60,000 nucleotides of DNA from Chrysomallon squamiferum (lineage: Eukaryota > Mollusca > Gastropoda > Neomphalida > Peltospiridae): NCBI GenBank assembly GCA_012295275.1, contig CM022666.1:10385002-10445001 (forward strand), written 5' to 3'. Numbering within the stretch: position 1 is the stretch's first letter; each line of letters begins with the position of its first letter. Under the pieces are notes generated by a model. It was not told the origin of the DNA, made no database searches, and saw nothing but the letters and a program-made list of their open reading frames with translations. This document shows positions 1-12,059 of this stretch, one piece after another. Made by a program: the position numbers and the translations under genes.

Positions 1-213
1 TGTCTTTCTCTTTCGAAACAGTTTCGTAAATTGGCAGGAATTCCTCAAACTTGTATGACTTTTCGCCGAATTTCTTTACTCCTCCATTCTTCATGATGAT
101 TTCCTGAGTCGGGTTCAGTCCCAGACAGTATAACATGTCGCCTGTTTTGGCAGCGTCGACATCACCGTCGCGACCATCCCAAAAATCGAAAAGGTCAAAC
201 ACCTCCCTAACAT
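1..213 (-). CDS. Essential light chain exon 3 (partial)
   Basis: The exon opens after the acceptor ctgcag (AG at 215-214) and completes the split Asp codon G|AT left by exon 2. It encodes about 71 residues containing the whole EF-hand I loop and the conserved EEFLPIYE segment. It is open to position 1, so its donor is outside the window. Confidence 0.93.
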
Positions 214-2965
214 CTGCAGTGAAGTTTATTCAGTTTAATTTTAAAAACCTTCAAGTACGTGAATTGCATTATATCTGATAATCGCCAATATTGAAATAAC
301 TAGTTTTAAATCATTCGTTTATTCAATGGATTGATTTTAATTTATTTTAATTTTTATATATTTCGGGATTTATTGAATATTTTCCTTAGAAATAAACTGT
401 GAAATATATTTATAGTCTAGCCCCGTGCATTTTGAATACATGCATTAAATGTTCAGCTACTTCAAAAACAAATAATTAATTTGAATTATTCCCTTTTTCA
501 CTTTTCTCCCCAAATTTTTATCTGTTTATCATTTTTCTAATTATAGTATCAAATTTACTATCAAATTAAATCTGATTACTAAATAACAATGATTTAAACA
601 ATAATATACTGCAATGGGAAGGAGAGTATGGGTCCATTTATGGCAGTACGCTGCATGGGTTATATGTATAGACTAACAGCACGCTGGAAGCATCTTAGGT
701 TTATTACGCCAAAACATTTATTTAGATCTTTGGGTTTGTACTAAATATATGTTATAAACAGTAATTCCTGTGCCCAGTAATTTCTCGGAGTACTAACTAG
801 ACATATTCGCGGAAATATTTTAAAATTTCATTTGCATTATTTACTAATCTTATGTATTCGTATCAAGTTGAGTAAAAATTCGTCTATATCTGAACCGGTT
901 TTGTAATTACTGTCTTACCACTTAGAATATAATTATAAATGACAAAATTAATAATTTTTTATTATTATTATTTTTTAACTTGCCAATTAGTGCGTCACAT
1001 TAGCAAGCCGAAATGAATGGATTCAGCATTTATTAAAAAAAAAAACCCAGAAACACGATTCTTTGTTTTTAATGTAAATGAGATTTGTTGTTCGGAAGGT
1101 AATGCAAATTCGGTAGCTAAACATTTTGGAATTTTTAAATTATACACACAAGCTGTACTGAGAGAGATATCTGGCGTTAGTCATTTGTGAGGTGCGAGCT
1201 AAAAACAGAATACGGTTACTGATGGAGAAAACTCTGTTGCTAAGCTGCAACGCAGGTGTGGAATACATATCTGATATCACATGGTATTTTCCGCTTTACC
1301 TAAATCGTGTACAGCTATTTCTAGTTCAGCGAAGCAAAGCAGAAATAAAAAAAGAGAGTGATGATGTGGGGAACAACTGTAGTTATAAATTACATTTTTA
1401 TTCATTAAGTTTTTCAACAAAATCATGTAAAACGGTCCACTGCGTTTTTTGCTAACGTGCATTATATTTTCGGCATACAGTGAGTGCATTTTGCAAACAA
1501 AAAAAGTGTGTGCATGTGTGTGTTATTCACCGAAAGGAAGCTGAATCGAGCACTGCTCGACTATAAAGCGAAATGTTTCAACAGCCGCATGAGTGCCACA
1601 GTGGCAGACAATATCAGGTTACTCTAGTTTGACTTCGTACCAAACGAAGATTCCATTTGTGCAAGTTGAATCATCTGCTAGACCAACGTAATTAGACTAG
1701 ATGTAGAAACCGTAAACTGGCAATACGTATGCATATGGAAACAAATAAAAGAAGACCCAGTTGCATAAACTGTTCCAACGTTTATCTACATGAAAAACTA
1801 AATAAAATTCCAAAAATAATTATAATAATGTTATAGAAAATAACAAAGCAAAAGATGGAGAAAAAAAAAAAATGGACATTCACGTTATTGCTAAAAAGTT
1901 ATTGTTAAACTTTGCTTTAAAAATTACAGATACAATTTTCCAGCTTTGTAATTGCAGCATGTGATAACTGAGTATTTATAAGTAATATATGATAGCAGAT
2001 ACATTTTTTTTTACGCCCATTTGACATTCAGACATTAGTAGATTATTGTTATTTATTTATGTTACAGATATTGAAATTATCGTACTCACCTTCGATTTCA
2101 GATTTCGATAACTGAGACTGAAATTGAGGAGAAAAACGGAAGAATTAATCTTTTATTAAGTAGGAAAAAAAAAAGTATATGTATTTATTTTTATCCTTGT
2201 TGATTTCTATATTTGATCAAGAATAAATAATCTTTTGAAAATAATTCTGTTCATATATTCGGGTATTTATCGTAAGCTCGAGCGGTTATAAAAGAAAAAA
2301 ATATGTATATATATCAACCTACATTCTCTCAGGTTTTATCGAAACAGAATAATAATAAATTATTAGAAAACAAAGAAATTAGGAATGATAATAATCTGTG
2401 CTTAATTATAATTTTATACTTATGATAGAAAATGAAGGTGTATTTTTTTTAAAATTATTTTAGTAAAGAACATTTTTTTTAAACCTGCAAAAATATATTT
2501 TGTTTTATAAAATAAACCGTGCCAGGTCAATATAGATTTTGGTAGATAATTTAAAGTACATTTAAATATTTATAAAAATATATACGTGCATAAATTGTAT
2601 AAAGATAATCTTTACTCTTTGTATTTTTAAATAAATTTTTGCCTTCGAATAACTTTTGAAAGTTTTGATAATCAGTTACTGTCGTGAATTAAATATTAAA
2701 TTTGATGCAATCAAATGGACAAAGCATATTAATTTAAATGCATTATTGCATATACTGACTTCATTTTCCTGAAATATTCGCAAACATTTTAAATAAAAAT
2801 ACACACAGGTTACCACACGGGCTAGGGTGTAGGAAAATCATGCTTTCGTGGGTGAGGTTGGGATATGGAGAAATCACATCTTACCATTGTGGCTGGGTTC
2901 TTGGTTGCTGCCTCGTCAAATGTTAAAGCAAGAAGACTGTTCTCGGAATGTTAAAAATGCCGTGT
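1..2965 (-). CDS. Myosin essential light chain, 5' half of gene (exons 1-3, cut by window edge)
   Basis: Essential (alkali) light chain binds the myosin lever arm; in molluscs it helps form the Ca2+ switch of regulatory myosin. Coding exons on the minus strand are 2887-2885 (the ATG alone), 2117-2090 (28 nt) and 213-1 (continues past the edge). All junctions are GT-AG and the phase is kept, giving 81 residues plus one base of an expected ~155. The N-terminus reads MSQLSKSEIEDVREVF, followed by an EF-hand I region with DFWDGRDGDVDA at about residues 20-31. This resembles the unusual Ca2+-specific loop of scallop light chain. Further on come CLGLNPTQE and FEEFLPIYE, both typical of the family. 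The ATG lies in CCACAATGG and is followed at once by the donor gtaaga. The transcription start (~2,965) is inferred from the TATA box. EF-hands II-IV lie outside the window. Family identity is strong; no isoform is claimed. Confidence 0.93.
214..2089. other. Introns 1-2 side of the light chain gene; no other feature seen
   Basis: AT-rich intron 2 sequence with short poly-A/T tracts. Open frames in it (for example around 1,192-1,489) are short, lack splice logic and resemble nothing I know. Confidence 0.6.
2090..2117 (-). CDS. Essential light chain exon 2 (28-nt microexon)
   Basis: On the minus strand the acceptor tttcag precedes 28 coding bases (SQLSKSEIE plus one base), followed by the donor gtgagt. 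It follows directly on the ATG-only exon and gives the codon split that exon 3 needs. Gene finders commonly miss exons this small. Confidence 0.9.
2885..2965 (-). other. Essential light chain exon 1: 5' UTR plus start codon
   Basis: The coding part is only ATG (2887-2885), in a good initiation context, with the donor gtaaga right after it. The 5' UTR is inferred to begin ~25-30 bases downstream of the TATA box, which gives about 75 nt. The start site itself is not visible and could differ by several bases. Confidence 0.8.
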
Positions 2966-2977
2966 GCTTTTCTCCCC

Positions 2978-2997
2978 CACGTGCCTCCTATATATAC
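2978..2997 (-). promoter_or_regulatory. TATA box and CACGTG E-box of the light chain promoter
   Basis: On the minus strand, gtatatatag (2997-2988) is a strong TATA element about 100 bases upstream of the start codon. CACGTG (2978-2983) lies just downstream of it. TATA promoters are usual for highly expressed muscle structural genes. The assignment rests on position and sequence only. Confidence 0.75.
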
Positions 2998-3499
2998 GAC
3001 GAGTCCACTACCGTACTTGGGGGTGTGTGAATAACAAATGCTGCTGCAAAATGGAAGATACCTGCAGAGTGCAACATATGGTGTTAGAGGCTTAGGATAA
3101 TTTTAATTGTATGCCCTGTTGTGAATTAGAAGATCTATGTAACCAGTAGTTTTCAGCATCATCTTGCGCTTTCGTTTCTTATACAAGATTAGGATATCAC
3201 ACCTGTTTTGTTTGTTTCTTCTTCTTCTTCTTCTTTTTTTCTTCATCGTTAACGGAAATGACGTTTTAGCCGTAAGGAATATTATTTTATTCACGTGAAC
3301 AAATACTGCTTAGCATTCGATTCCTGTAATATGGCAGTGGAACTTCGTTTTATCTTTTTAATGGCAATAAATAATCTGCCCCCTCGTCAAAAAACAACAA
3401 TAAAATTATCAAATATGCTTTGACAAAAATCAAGAATTTAAACGTGTGTGTTGTAAATGACAGGTAACTAGCACTTTGTGTTGCTAGGCATTCTGAATG

Positions 3500-3570
3500 G
3501 CCTTGGTCATATATGGTTGCAACACATGGCAGAAAACACATGAACAGCCCAGTACGTGCCAAAATAGGTA
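3500..3570 (-). promoter_or_regulatory. Candidate SRF/CArG upstream element of the light chain gene
   Basis: CCAAAATAGG at 3559-3568 is a perfect CArG box, CC(A/T)6GG. TCATATATGG at 3507-3516 differs from a CArG box at one position. The two lie 52 bases apart, 500-600 bases upstream of the inferred light chain start. A CACATG E-box (3536-3541) lies between them. CArG plus E-box is a known muscle enhancer pattern; function here is inferred. Confidence 0.45.
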
Positions 3571-3986
3571 AGGCGGGAATGTGATATCTGTCGGCTGCCA
3601 GATATACTGCCAGACATACGTTTACGCTAGAATGTGAACGAGGTTTGGTGCAATTAAACACTCTCTGTCGTGTTTTGTAATTATATTAAGCTATTTTATT
3701 CAGTAGAATGAATAAACTGGAAACAGAAATAATAAAAACACAATTTTTTGGAGAGTCAAGGAAGCTAAAAACTGAGGTTTAGCTGATTTTCAAGTTAAAC
3801 TGATTTATGTTTGCTAGATTCCTGTAAACAGATGGTTGTCCTATATCAGATAATGCGCATGTACATGACCTTGTATTCTGAATAGTTTTGTTCTAATTAA
3901 TTAAACAGCGGATGGTTTGCAGAATAATACTGCGCAGTACTCTGTATGCGGCTCTTTATATTTAAATTAACTGGATGATCTAAAGA

Positions 3987-4026
<40 letters not shown>

Positions 4027-7000
4027 GTAATAATAAATAAATAAACAAACAAACAAATAAGGGGATGAAAACATTTACGATATCGATGTAGCATTTATTA
4101 TGTGTACAAATAACTGGAGATTGTTTTCATGCACACAAGTCGACTGCCCAGAAAATATCACATACATAGCTAAATATGCTGGACCTAATCCAGTTTATAA
4201 TAATGTTTTAGATTAAAAATGACTTTCAAATGAACAAGACTAGCCAGATAATTATACTGGTTATAACAGATATACATGTATTGAGTGGGAACGGTTACAT
4301 CCTTCACGCTGCCCTCCGTGATGTTTATTATTATTATTATTACTTTTTTATTTATTTATTTATTTACAATTATTATTTATTATTATTATTATAATTATTA
4401 TTATTATTTTTTTTTTTTTTAAATGAAATTCAGTAAATCTTTAAACCACAATAGCACACCATCCCACGTTGTTAAATACTGGATTCTGTTCTTGTTAGCC
4501 ACGTGGTTTTTAGTTTATATCAGCTAGAATATAAGGTCATCATCATCCATGCATGTTCTTCTATTTAATTTCGAACTTCATAAAACAATATGAAAAATTT
4601 ATGAATTTTAGGGTATTTTCAAAAAGACTGAAACTGCTTGTGAAAATGGCATAATAAAAATTAATTTTGATGTGATATTAAAGTCTCGACGGTTGTGTGA
4701 ATAACGTTTTATTATTATTATTCTTAATTCATAAACAAGTGTGGTAATACCTGCCAGCTATCGACACTTGTGATTTGCTTCAGGTAACAATAAGGAGACC
4801 GTTTAAAAACCCCATCACGGAAAGACGAAATGGTATAAATATATATGACACCGGACCATTAAGAGGCAGCAGGAACATACAGATAAAATGGTTAATAACT
4901 ATAATTAAAATGTAAACCTTTGACGATTCAAGTTATTGTTTATATTATTTTTTGAAAAGTATACAACAACGAAGTCATTATAGTTAATAAATACTAGGGC
5001 GGTGCCATTTTTTGATAGGTGTATGTATCTGTGTATGTACTGACGCACACATACAAACAGTCACTGGACTGAAAATTACCAATGGGTGCACTGGCTGCAC
5101 TCGATCATTAATCTCTTGTGCATGGTCGCTGTTTTCTATCCATGGAGACACGGCCTACTCTCTTTTACACAGGAGCAACAAACAGAACATATTAAATATG
5201 AACAGTCTATAATTGAGTGACTGTATGATATTTTGTTACATATATTTCCTTAATATATATTCTTAATAATAACAATAAATAAATAAATGAAATGCAATAG
5301 CATTTGTTAACAAATACTAAACAGTCTCAACACTTATTTATAAAACAGTTGCACTGACTCTTTCTGGACGAAGACCATGAAGTTGTACTGTTGTGTATAC
5401 TTATCCTGACTAATTCTGCAATGGATATATTTATTTTCTTATTAATTTCCGCTGTTACACTTCTGTTTGTCAAAAATCATTTTGAAACATCATGCTGAAT
5501 TAGAATAATCAAATTAACAAACACATAGGAAAATACAGGTCAGTTACAACAGTAAGAGTTAAAACAAATAATATTCATCACAGATAATCGAACTTACTGG
5601 AATACTAACAATTAAGCTAGTAACAAAATCAATACTAAAAATAATCATTATAGTTATCTTTCTCAGTCATTATACATATTCAGCAATTTATTGTAGGTTT
5701 TTTCAAAGTCATGATTAAATAAGATTATTTTCAACTGTAACATTATAAAAACAAGGATACAAAACTGAATTATTATTTCATAGGTCGTCAGATTATCAAT
5801 AAATAGTTTAATAGTTTTTAAAATAAAAAAAAAAATAAAATAAAAAATAAAAATAAAATGTCAGGCAAAGATCCAAGGTTCTTGGAAGCCATTTCCACAT
5901 TATTTTAATAATATCCATTTAACAGTCAAAACGTTTTCAATGGTTATTCTTGAAAAAGTTATCAGCCTTGAGAGTCTACAATTATTGAAATTTACCAGTC
6001 CTGAAAATTGTAAACTTGCAAAATGTCCAGGAATGTGGCTGGTCAATCCAAACTTAATTTTGTTTAAAATAAAGCCATGTTATATGAGTTGAGTTCAATA
6101 AAATACAGTGTTATACTGAAAATTATTCTTTATCAAAATATATAACAGTTCCCAGTGAAATGACAGATTTCCTTCAAATGAGAACAAAGTGTCACTGTCA
6201 TAACAAAAACTGCACATGATAAAAATCAACAATTTGGTGTGATTAACCAAAAAACTAAATCACAGGAAAACATGACCTCTGAGCAGGAAATTTTGAAAAT
6301 AAATGTAAATAAATGCTTCAAAAGTTAGTTTGAAACATGTCAAACAAGAAATTTATGTCTTCTACATCATTTATCCCAGGTAGCTCTGAACACTTTTTTA
6401 AGTGCAATCCATGTATCTTATCATATTTGATGAAATAACCTAAAATAAAAAAATAAACCAAAATTTCACACAGAAATGAACTATGACATCTTGAAATATA
6501 AATTCAAACAAAATATTCCCAACAACTTTGATTTTGAAGAATCTTAAAACTGAATTCATTTTCTCTAGGCAAACTGCTATTTTCTGTTAAAAATTACACT
6601 ATTTATTTCAACTTTTTTCATGCATTTTGGATATTTTGTGGACCCTATAATTCTAAATTAATATACATTAGTGCATACATACATACATTGTCTGTTTCCA
6701 GACTGTTGAAATAATTACCTGAAAGCAGAAATGATTCTAAACACACATAATTGTCAACTGGATGAATGTGAAAGTGTCGTAAATCTGGCTTGTTTATCCT
6801 TGTATGTTCCTACAGAAAATAATATTTAAGTGTTATGTATTATTGCTTACATGTATGTGCATTTATACATGAATTATAATTTTTTTATATAATGATGATA
6901 ATTTGTATATATCTTTCAGTAAATACCTAAAATAAGATAAATACTTAAAATACCTATAAGATAAAATTAACATTAGCATTTATTCACAAACATTTAGCTC

Positions 7001-8023
7001 TGAGGCCTTGTCAGTTCTGCCCTTTAGAAGACAGGTTATATGAAATAGAAAACTGCCTCTCTTTCTACTTTTGCCCTGCCCTTTTTCAGTGAAAAACACT
7101 ATATATATATATATAGATATATCAATCCTTTAATGTTAAAAAGATCACATATGATATAAACAAATACATATGAATTAACTAACTTATAAAAGTGTGAAGT
7201 TATAAGAAAATAAACACATACATCTGAGAAATATAATTTGCCATTCAAGTTTGCAGTCAGGTATGTCCCAGATAGATGGTCTTGAAGGCAACAAATGAAA
7301 ACATTTTTCAGGTTTTTAGTAGACAAAGCCCTGAAGCTGTAACACATGAATAAAACTGTAAAAGAAAAAAATGCAATATGATTTCTGATATCTAAGACAG
7401 AACCACAACATAAATTGTTATAATGCTACAATACTTCAGTTTTTATGCTTTTGTTTTTGAGTATTTTTTATCTTTATATTTCTATACATAACATATCTGA
7501 TAATTTCAATGCTTGTATTTTATTAGTAGAAAGAAACAATTTCGATTCATACAGAGATATGTGAAGAAAAAAATAAAGAAAACAAAATGACTTAACAGAT
7601 AGAAAAGTACTGGTCACTATGCTCTCAGTTAATCAAAATCTTTAAAAAATAAGACTGCATTATAAAAATTAAATATCAGCCTCTGTGCATCCTTACAAGC
7701 GTGTTAATTCAGTTTCATATTTTAGTATTTGAAAATATTGCCAAAAGAAATATATATTAAATATAATTCAGCTAAATATACAATATGTTTTTTGCCTATT
7801 CATTTGTAACACAATAAGCATATTTTAATAATCAACAATTACCTTTGTCATTTTTGCAATAAAATGGAAGACAAAACACATTTTGAAGAATTAAAAAATT
7901 ACAGTATACCACATAGACAGGGGAGAGTTTGTGAAAATGTAATATAACATACACACATGTATGATCTATGTAACATAGCTACACAGACACTCAACTATAC
8001 ACTATTACATTGTATTGTTACTA
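3571..8023. repeat. AT-rich intergenic sequence with simple repeats
   Basis: I see no coding exon here. Simple repeats include (TAA)n grading into AAAT/AAAC at 3987-4060, TTA/TTTA runs at 4322-4423 and A/T-rich AAAT runs at 5817-5859. The 3' UTR of the minus-strand gene ending at 8,024 should occupy the right end. A minus-strand AATAAA at 7524-7519 is one candidate poly(A) signal, about 500 bases past the stop codon. Confidence 0.5.
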
Positions 8024-9058
8024 TTATGAAAGCATCTCACATTTCTCCTTTATTGAAAAGTCCAGTTCGTCTTCCATAATAGCCAGCTGCATGTCAGATT
8101 TTGTCAAAAAACACCCTGACATGGCTGCATGTCGAATAAAAACATTCTTTTCACCGATAAGCTGGATATCAGCTAACTTGTCTTTCTTCTTTTGTTTGAT
8201 GAATTCAGCACAAATACTGAATGTTGTGACTGAGGGGAAAAAAAGGAAAATATATCTAACAATATACTGAAATCTCTTTTAACTTAAGGACCTTGTAAAT
8301 AATTAGTTCAATTGACTTTATTATGTGTTTTTCATGAATTTATTGTTATCATTTCTTGAAATTAATGTGACTGTTATTAAATCTCAACTATATACTTTGT
8401 CTATAATGAGGAAATCTGCTTATGAATTAGCAGCAGTTATACAAACCTTTTCAGCAAGCACACAGTCTTTGTGTGTTACCAGCAAGCTGCAGATCACTTT
8501 TCTATTATAATAAAATTCAGATCTAGAAATTTCACAGCATTCAATTTTGAGAAATAAATTGATTATGATTGATAAAGAATGCAAAATGAAATGTTTAATT
8601 TAATATGTTAATTATGTATAATTACACTGGCATATACAGATAAATAAAAAGGGAACCTGCAGTGGCCATCAAACAGGTTTCTTTTATATAATATTTCATA
8701 TATGTATGCTCCGTGTTGAAAAGCCATTTATCACAAACACTGGTAAATGTATCCTGGGAAAAAACCTGTAACAATCCTATGATATACCTCTGTTTGCATT
8801 TACTTAGTTAATTCACTTCTGCAATCATAATTTTTTTTCTGAATGGAATTAGATATAAACTATGTTTAAACTATGTTTAGCTGCATAAATGTTATAATTA
8901 ATCTTTCTCTGCTGTACTCATCAATTCCTGATGAAGGGAGATAATCACATTTCTCAAAATTTTAGAAATAAACTTACAAATTCTAGGATTCTCCATCTGT
9001 ATTTGTCTTATTACTGTTTGCAACAAGCCAAAACCATTGGTTACAATTTTGTCTTTGC
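8024..9058 (-). CDS. Unidentified conserved-looking protein, last two coding exons
   Basis: On the minus strand, exon 9058-8978 (acceptor atttcag, donor gtaagt) joins exon 8229-8024 (acceptor cccctcag) by a T|TC Phe codon and runs to a TAA stop. The 94 residues include KDKIVTNGFGLLQTVIRQ, then FSICAEFIKQKKKDKL, and end in EKCEMLS. The product is soluble-looking, with alternating amphipathic segments, a Lys-rich patch and an acidic stretch near the C-terminus. I see no signal peptide or membrane segment. I do not recognise the family. The first exon begins mid-codon, so upstream coding exons are expected. One candidate ends at 10,221 with the required phase but has a weak acceptor. Alternatively, translation could start at the internal Met in exon 9058-8978, giving about 74 residues. 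The gene is likely real because two consensus junctions hold one frame. Confidence 0.7.
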
Positions 9059-10220
9059 CTGAAATATAATAAACAAATACATTTTTAAAAATAACATTAA
9101 AATTTCAAATAGTTTCAAGCTTCTTTACATTTTGTAATTTCTTATTAAATAAAATAGCTGTAATGTCACAAAGACATCATGAAAAATGAAAGTTGTTTCT
9201 TAATACAACTAATAAAACACATGTTTAACAATTGATTATTTTCTCTAAACAAAATAACACATTAAAATAGCTTTAAAAAAACCTCACCATTTCTAAAAAA
9301 TTTAAATACATTTTTATCTACCTGCTTCAAGAATGACACGAGTTTCTATTACTCTATAAACCTATACTGAGGTTATTTAAAAAATCTAAACAGCTACTTC
9401 AGCTTAGTCATTGCTAAAACTTTATGTTTGAAATAACAAAGCCAATGCCTGTAAGAATCACATTCGATTGTAGTTTTAAATTAAGTAATATATAATGTGG
9501 AACAAAGCAATTTTGTTTAATGTTGTCACCTTCATTAGAATGGTTGTCAGATTGTTTCAAAACAGTAGCACTTTGTTAGGAAAAAATTATTACATATTTT
9601 CAAAAATATCAATATGGAAGTTTAATGGAGTAAATGTTTTTACATTCTTTTTAATATTAAATTACGTAATCATTATATTATTAAAAATATGAATATGCAT
9701 TTCTATAAAAATAATTACTGTTTTCAATTGAACCATATTAGATCATTTATAATCAAATTAGAATTACACTAACTAAACATATTTATAGTGTTTTCTTTGT
9801 TTAATGTCAGTAATAATTCAGTAACAGTGGTGATCTAGATTGACATAAATACATCATTTTACCGTATAGTCAACAATTAGCAATTTATTTACTTGTAATT
9901 ACTGGGTGACCCTGTTGCTTATTTTTGTGGGATACATTATTTAAATTATTATTGCTGTAAAAAAAAAATATTATTAATAATAATAAATAAAACAAATTTT
10001 AATAAATTATATTGTTTTAAAAATAACTTTAACATACTTTCTTTACTTCAATCTTTTTATATCATTTTAATCTGTGCCAATAAGGAATAATTACAAAATA
10101 AATAATAAAATAATAATACAGAATTTTGTTATATTCGACGTTCCAAATACTGAACTGATGAAATTATCAATTATTGGTAGAATTTACAGTCTGAAATCAT
10201 TTCAGAAGTAGGTGGCTTAC

Positions 10221-10252
10221 CGCTCAAATAGACACGTGTCACAAATGCTCTT
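10221..10252 (-). other. Doubtful upstream exon of the 8,024-9,058 gene
   Basis: On the minus strand a good donor (CG|gtaagc) follows bases that read RAFVTRVYLS plus one base, the phase needed to join exon 9058-8978 through a Gly codon. The acceptor side (aaaaag) has no pyrimidine tract and there is no Met, so it may instead be 5' UTR or chance. The left limit is approximate. Confidence 0.3.
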
Positions 10253-10700
10253 TTTAAATGTTTTAAATTCGATAATATGCTTACTCGCTTATGTCTATAC
10301 CTACTATATAATTACCTGGACTACATCGATATAGTAATTACATCATTTATCACAATTAACACAATGACTGAATGAGTTGTGTTGTGTTTCCCCCTACATC
10401 ATGTCTAAAAATACCAGCTTTGTTTGCCCTACTTTTTATGCGAGTCAGTGGCAAACTGCATCCCACGGGGCTTTCTGAATGGCACGCCTAATAGCATAGG
10501 GTAACTTGACTCTTTTTTAAATGAGGCAAAAACTGATGTTTTTGAAGTCAGTTATGTCTTTCCGCAACGAAGTCGGTAGAATTCAAACGGTAACCGTAGA
10601 CATAAAGTAAAAACGAATTCATTCAGTAAACTCTAAAATGGTTTAACTACACACCAGCACGTATACACAAACACCACAAAGAAATTAGCAAAACACGCTT
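10222..10700. promoter_or_regulatory. Possible promoter region of the 8,024-9,058 gene
   Basis: This patch has more GC than its surroundings and contains the 10-base palindrome GACACGTGTC (10231-10240, inside the doubtful exon above) with a central E-box. It sits where the 5' end of the minus-strand gene would be expected. No TATA box or start site is clear. Confidence 0.25.
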
Positions 10701-10739
10701 ATTAACTTAGTAAACTTTTATTTTTCGTAAATGTTTACT

Positions 10740-12025
10740 GTCAAATAATAATAATAATAATAATTAAAAAAAAAAAAAAAAAAATTAAAAATATATAACG
10801 TTTTCTTAAATGTTAAGAGGAGGGCAGTTATCCAGTTTCCTATTTCCGTACTCCTAATCTTTGGTCAGTTTCTTCAAATCTGAAATGACAGTAAGGCTTA
10901 CGTAAGAGTATGATAATCAGCATCCGCTTTTTATATCCTTAAAGCAACCATCACTGTTTAAAGTATGTCGTATTTCTCGGGAAACTAAATCTATTCAGAA
11001 ACGTTTTAGAGAGTAGTAGATCGAGCTGAAATAAAAGCGATGTTACATTACTGTACTTGAAAATAGAACGTATTGTTTGTTTCTTTTTCTTCTTATGTTG
11101 TTGTTATTGTTTAATAGTTGTAATTATATTTTGTTTTATTTTGTTTCGTTTATTTATTTACTTATTTATTTTCTGTTTATTATTATTATGTTTTAAACCT
11201 TCACAAATCCTGAAATTGTTCATAAATATTTATTATTTTCTTAGATATTTGGGAAAACAGCACTTTTATTAGCTCTTCACATTTGATCAAAATAAGGTAT
11301 AGCTTCATTATTGTTATGTCGTGGAAAAGGTGATTTCTAAGCTGTTGATTACCAACAACAACAAAACAATAAAATAACATTCATTGGTGTAGTTTTAATA
11401 CATCTTTCTAATACCATATAGGCAGGACTGGTAGGTGTAGGTGAGATATAGTCAGTATTTTCCATTCCAACCACTGTCCATGACTAATTTATCAAAAGCT
11501 GTGAAATAACATTAATAAATGATGTGTACTTTAACAGTTGAAATAAATTGGTTATTCTTTGAAGCTAATCAGTCTGAGCTTGGGCTATACAAAAATTAGA
11601 TTAGTACAAAATAATCAGTGCAACTTAACATTTGTCTGAAATGCTTCAGAAGCATCAAAAACTTTAATATTAATAGGTGTTTTGGGGAGAGGTTTTTTTG
11701 TTTATTGTTTATTTATGTATCATTAGGAAACAATAAATTTACCAAGTCATTGCTGATTAAAATAGAGAAAAAAGAAATATTTCACATAAATTATTTATTA
11801 TTTCTCATGCAGTAAATTTTTCATTAGTGAGCCTTCAGTGGATACGATAATACAACACTTTATCCAACAATAAATAAATAAACAAACAGACAAATAATAA
11901 TAATTATACTGTGCCAAATAAGGTTAGCAATTACGTACAAGGTGTGAAATACAGACAACCTGAATGGATGTTCAGTTTATTTGTACACATTATTTCATTG
12001 ATACAACATTTCTGAATGTAACCGG
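10740..12025. repeat. AT-rich sequence with (TAA)n and poly-A
   Basis: (TAA)n followed by an A run lies at about 10,745-10,786. The rest is AT-rich, and a Phe/Leu-rich open frame at 11,057-11,272 is a product of base composition. I see no gene. Confidence 0.5.
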
Positions 12026-12027
12026 CA

Positions 12028-12059
12028 GTAACACGTTGTCACGGTGTCAACGTCGTTAC
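12028..12059. repeat. Near-palindrome at the left end of the Tc1 remnant
   Basis: GTAAC-ACGTTG and CAACGT-(C)GTTAC are inverted arms around a short centre, about 32 bases in all. It sits just past the C-terminal end of the Tc1 gene and may be a subterminal repeat. Confidence 0.45.

Noticed and set aside
2848-3030. Plus-strand open frame at the light chain promoter
   Set aside because: It is antisense to exon 1 and the TATA box of the minus-strand gene and has no independent support.
3350-3661. 103-codon open frame on the minus strand
   Set aside because: No recognisable domain and no splice context. It overlaps the possible regulatory block upstream of the light chain gene; treated as chance.
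10881-11000. TATAAAA-like motif and gtaagc on the minus strand, possible alternative promoter of the unknown gene
   Set aside because: Any exon between them would be only a few bases long, and the coding phase cannot be tested.
11057-11272. Phe/Leu/Cys-rich open frame resembling membrane segments
   Set aside because: Composition follows from T-rich low-complexity DNA; no homology or exon signals.
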